Of a DNA stretch of 64,000 nt, positions 62,338 through 64,000 are shown one piece after another. A program made the translations under genes and the position numbers. The stretch spans positions 1-64,000 of the forward strand of contig JAGDZR010000025.1 of the NCBI GenBank assembly GCA_049115695.1, given 5' to 3'. The notes under the pieces were generated by a model that saw nothing but the letters and a program-made list of their open reading frames with translations, did not search any database and was not told the DNA's origin. The stretch is from JAGDZR01 sp049115695 (lineage in GTDB: Bacteria > Bacteroidota > Bacteroidia > Cytophagales > Cyclobacteriaceae). Each line of letters starts with the position of its first letter. The first letter of the stretch is position 1.

Positions 62338-64000
62338 TCAAGCCTTCCTTAACAATTCCAATTCCTCATCAAAACCTGCAGAAAGAATTGGGAATCGACA
62401 CCAGGTACGTGGGTCAACATTGAAGTCATCAAGGTGGAAACTAGGTGCGATGCGCTCCCTTTTCCATTGATTGATTGACCACAGACGAAAGAATTTGATG
62501 ATCCACTCTTTTAGTTGAACGTGTTCATAGTTTGATTTCAGTTGATCAAATACTTGTACTGGTGACATTCTGGACTTTATGGCAAGTCTTTCAATGGATA
62601 CCATTACTTTGTAAGGCATAAGATCGTCTTCATCTGTCTGATGCATTGATTCAGGTCTCAATTCAGCTGTTGGGGTTAGGCTATTGACATATTGTAGTCC
62701 GGTATACCCAAGTTCCCTTTCAGCATATTCAAGCCATTGCAACAGGAAGTGTTTGTCAACGGCAGCAATGGGTGAGATGCTACCACTGGTATCACCGTCC
62801 ATCGTTGCATAACCGACATCTCCTTCACTTCTGTTACTTGTCGTCAGAAGCAGACTTTGCTTAATATTGGCTAGCATCCAGATAATGGGTGATCTGCTAC
62901 GGGCCTGGATGTTTTGCAAGGCAATGTCGTCTTTTGTCCAATCAAGAGGTCTGCCCAAAGCCTTGGAAATGGTTGATGTATAAGCAACAACTTCTTCCTC
63001 AATCAACCACTCGTGATGTGTGGACCCAATCGAGGCAGCCAATTCACGAGCTGATTCTTTCGTTTTTGATCCGGAATTTTTAGTGCCTTGATAGGCGGTC
63101 GTCAGGATTTGTCCAACAATGTCTTTTGCGGTGCGCTGTATCGTTATGCCAAGTCTTTTGCAAAAACCATCAACACCCAATTCATCAATCCCTATTTTTA
63201 CCATTTGAGCTACCATCGTAGCTATGCAGCTGGAGTCGGCACCTCCACTTAGAGAAAGTACGAATCCTTTGCTGCGACTCTTTCGCATATAGTCAAACAG
63301 CGCAAGCGGTAGAGCCTGGCCAAATTCTTCAGTTTTGTTGCTCCAGTCCTTCTTGATATTCGCCACTCCTGTGTGGTTTTCAAAATCAACATCCGTATAT
63401 AGAAGATTGAATGGTTGAAAGGAAAGCCTCCTGTTGTGTCCGATTAATTTTCCTTTTTGAGCAATGAGAATATCTCCATCATAAATCATCCTTCCAGCCT
63501 CATTGCCGAGCAGGTTCGTATATAAGTATACACAATCAAACTTTCTGGAACTGTTGACTACTAGCTGCTCACGAAAAGTTTCCTTACCAAAAGCAAAATG
63601 GCTTGCACTGGGATTGAGAATTAACTCAACACCATCTTGAACAAGATTGCATGCTGGTCTATCTTCCTGCCATGCATCCTCACAGATTTCGAATCCACAT
63701 TTGACACCTTTCAGTTCCATGTCAATGGATCCAAATGGATAGAACTGATTGTCCACTTCAATGTTTACCACATGGTCATAGGGCCAAGAACTAAACCATC
63801 GAGGTTCATAATGCACCCCTTCGTTCGCGAGGTTATGCTTGGCATAAAAGCCTTTGATTGATCCATTCTCTAAGATGGCGATCGTATTGTAGGCCTTCCG
63901 ATCTATGATAAATGGAAGACCTATCGTGCAGGTCAGATTTAGAGTGAAAGGCACCAACTCCAGTAATTTGTTCAGAGCAGTTTGAGGGAGCCAGTCACTG
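62338..64000 (-). CDS. nadE: Glutamine-dependent NAD(+) synthetase, 5' end beyond the window
   Basis: The frame stays open to the right edge of the window, so the real start lies outside; the visible part is about 554 residues. The edge sequence reads SDWLPQTALNKLLELVPFTL, as in the CN-hydrolase domain of long NadE proteins just after the Glu active-site region. CGFEICEDAWQ is the nitrilase Cys region, LSLSGGADSSC the ATP-pyrophosphatase P-loop, and VGYATMDGDTSGSISPIAAV is also typical. It amidates nicotinate adenine dinucleotide to NAD with glutamine as nitrogen donor. It is convergent with hypC; the NAD link to the hydrogenase is probably coincidental but worth noting. Confidence 0.93.
   Translation of the reverse strand, partial: SDWLPQTALNKLLELVPFTLNLTCTIGLPFIIDRKAYNTIAILENGSIKGFYAKHNLANEGVHYEPRWFSSWPYDHVVNIEVDNQFYPFGSIDMELKGVKCGFEICEDAWQEDRPACNLVQDGVELILNPSASHFAFGKETFREQLVVNSSRKFDCVYLYTNLLGNEAGRMIYDGDILIAQKGKLIGHNRRLSFQPFNLLYTDVDFENHTGVANIKKDWSNKTEEFGQALPLALFDYMRKSRSKGFVLSLSGGADSSCIATMVAQMVKIGIDELGVDGFCKRLGITIQRTAKDIVGQILTTAYQGTKNSGSKTKESARELAASIGSTHHEWLIEEEVVAYTSTISKALGRPLDWTKDDIALQNIQARSRSPIIWMLANIKQSLLLTTSNRSEGDVGYATMDGDTSGSISPIAAVDKHFLLQWLEYAERELGYTGLQYVNSLTPTAELRPESMHQTDEDDLMPYKVMVSIERLAIKSRMSPVQVFDQLKSNYEHVQLKEWIIKFFRLWSINQWKRERIAPSFHLDDFNVDPRTWCRFPILSAGFDEELELLRKA

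Overview
The window looks like a piece of chromosome from a marine-type Bacteroidota bacterium, probably of the Cytophagales. This is inferred from gene families: a CarboxypepD_reg/TonB-dependent receptor, a CotH protein with a type IX secretion tail, FtsX-type permeases with no ATPase beside them, TPR-plus-LuxR-type HTH sensors, LytS/LytTR pairs, many SPII lipoproteins, moderate A+T content and TAnnTTTG-like -7 boxes. No rRNA, tRNA, CRISPR array, integrase or transposase gene was seen.

Layout. 0.2-9.1 kb: an AraC-type membrane regulator, a DUF418 protein, an alpha/beta hydrolase, two tandem leucine-rich-repeat lipoproteins and a beta-lactamase-fold lipoprotein. 9.1-11.1 kb: a TPR/HTH sensor whose 3' end is duplicated next to a hairpin repeat. 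11.4-18.7 kb: a four-gene operon of Planctomycete-type cytochrome/DUF1549/DUF1553, DUF1501, beta-propeller and DUF2231-cytochrome proteins. 18.7-22 kb: a DUF2975/XRE pair, a CPBP protease and an ECF sigma factor, with three more hairpin repeats between them. 22-42 kb: catabolic and surface genes (sulfatase, amidase, FtsX permease, cupin, GH29 fucosidase, tricorn-like protease, CotH protein, GH2-like hydrolase, DUF6807 protein, acyl-CoA ligase). 42-48 kb: a TonB receptor, a LytS/LytTR pair, a START protein and a gene broken by one stop codon. 48-51 kb: pyruvate phosphate dikinase, ended by a strong terminator.

51.2-62.3 kb is the main system: a complete NAD(P)-linked, sulfhydrogenase-type (group 3b) [NiFe] hydrogenase. 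Two divergent, tightly overlapping operons share a 194-bp control region. The minus-strand operon reads hydB, a stand-alone cyclic-nucleotide-binding-domain protein, hydG, hydD, hydA and a maturation protease. The plus-strand operon reads hypF, hypD, hypE, a 64-aa His-bearing membrane protein, hypA, hypB and hypC. The Hyp proteins build and insert the NiFe(CN)2CO centre, the protease trims HydA, and HydB/HydG pass electrons between HydA/HydD and NAD(P). A convergent glutamine-dependent NAD synthetase gene follows and runs off the window.

The less expected items are the CRP-fold protein without a DNA-binding domain inside the hydrogenase operon, the small membrane protein inside the hyp operon, and a family of four two-hairpin intergenic elements. 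The hairpins carry compensatory base changes, and three of the four elements are flanked by duplicated host sequence.
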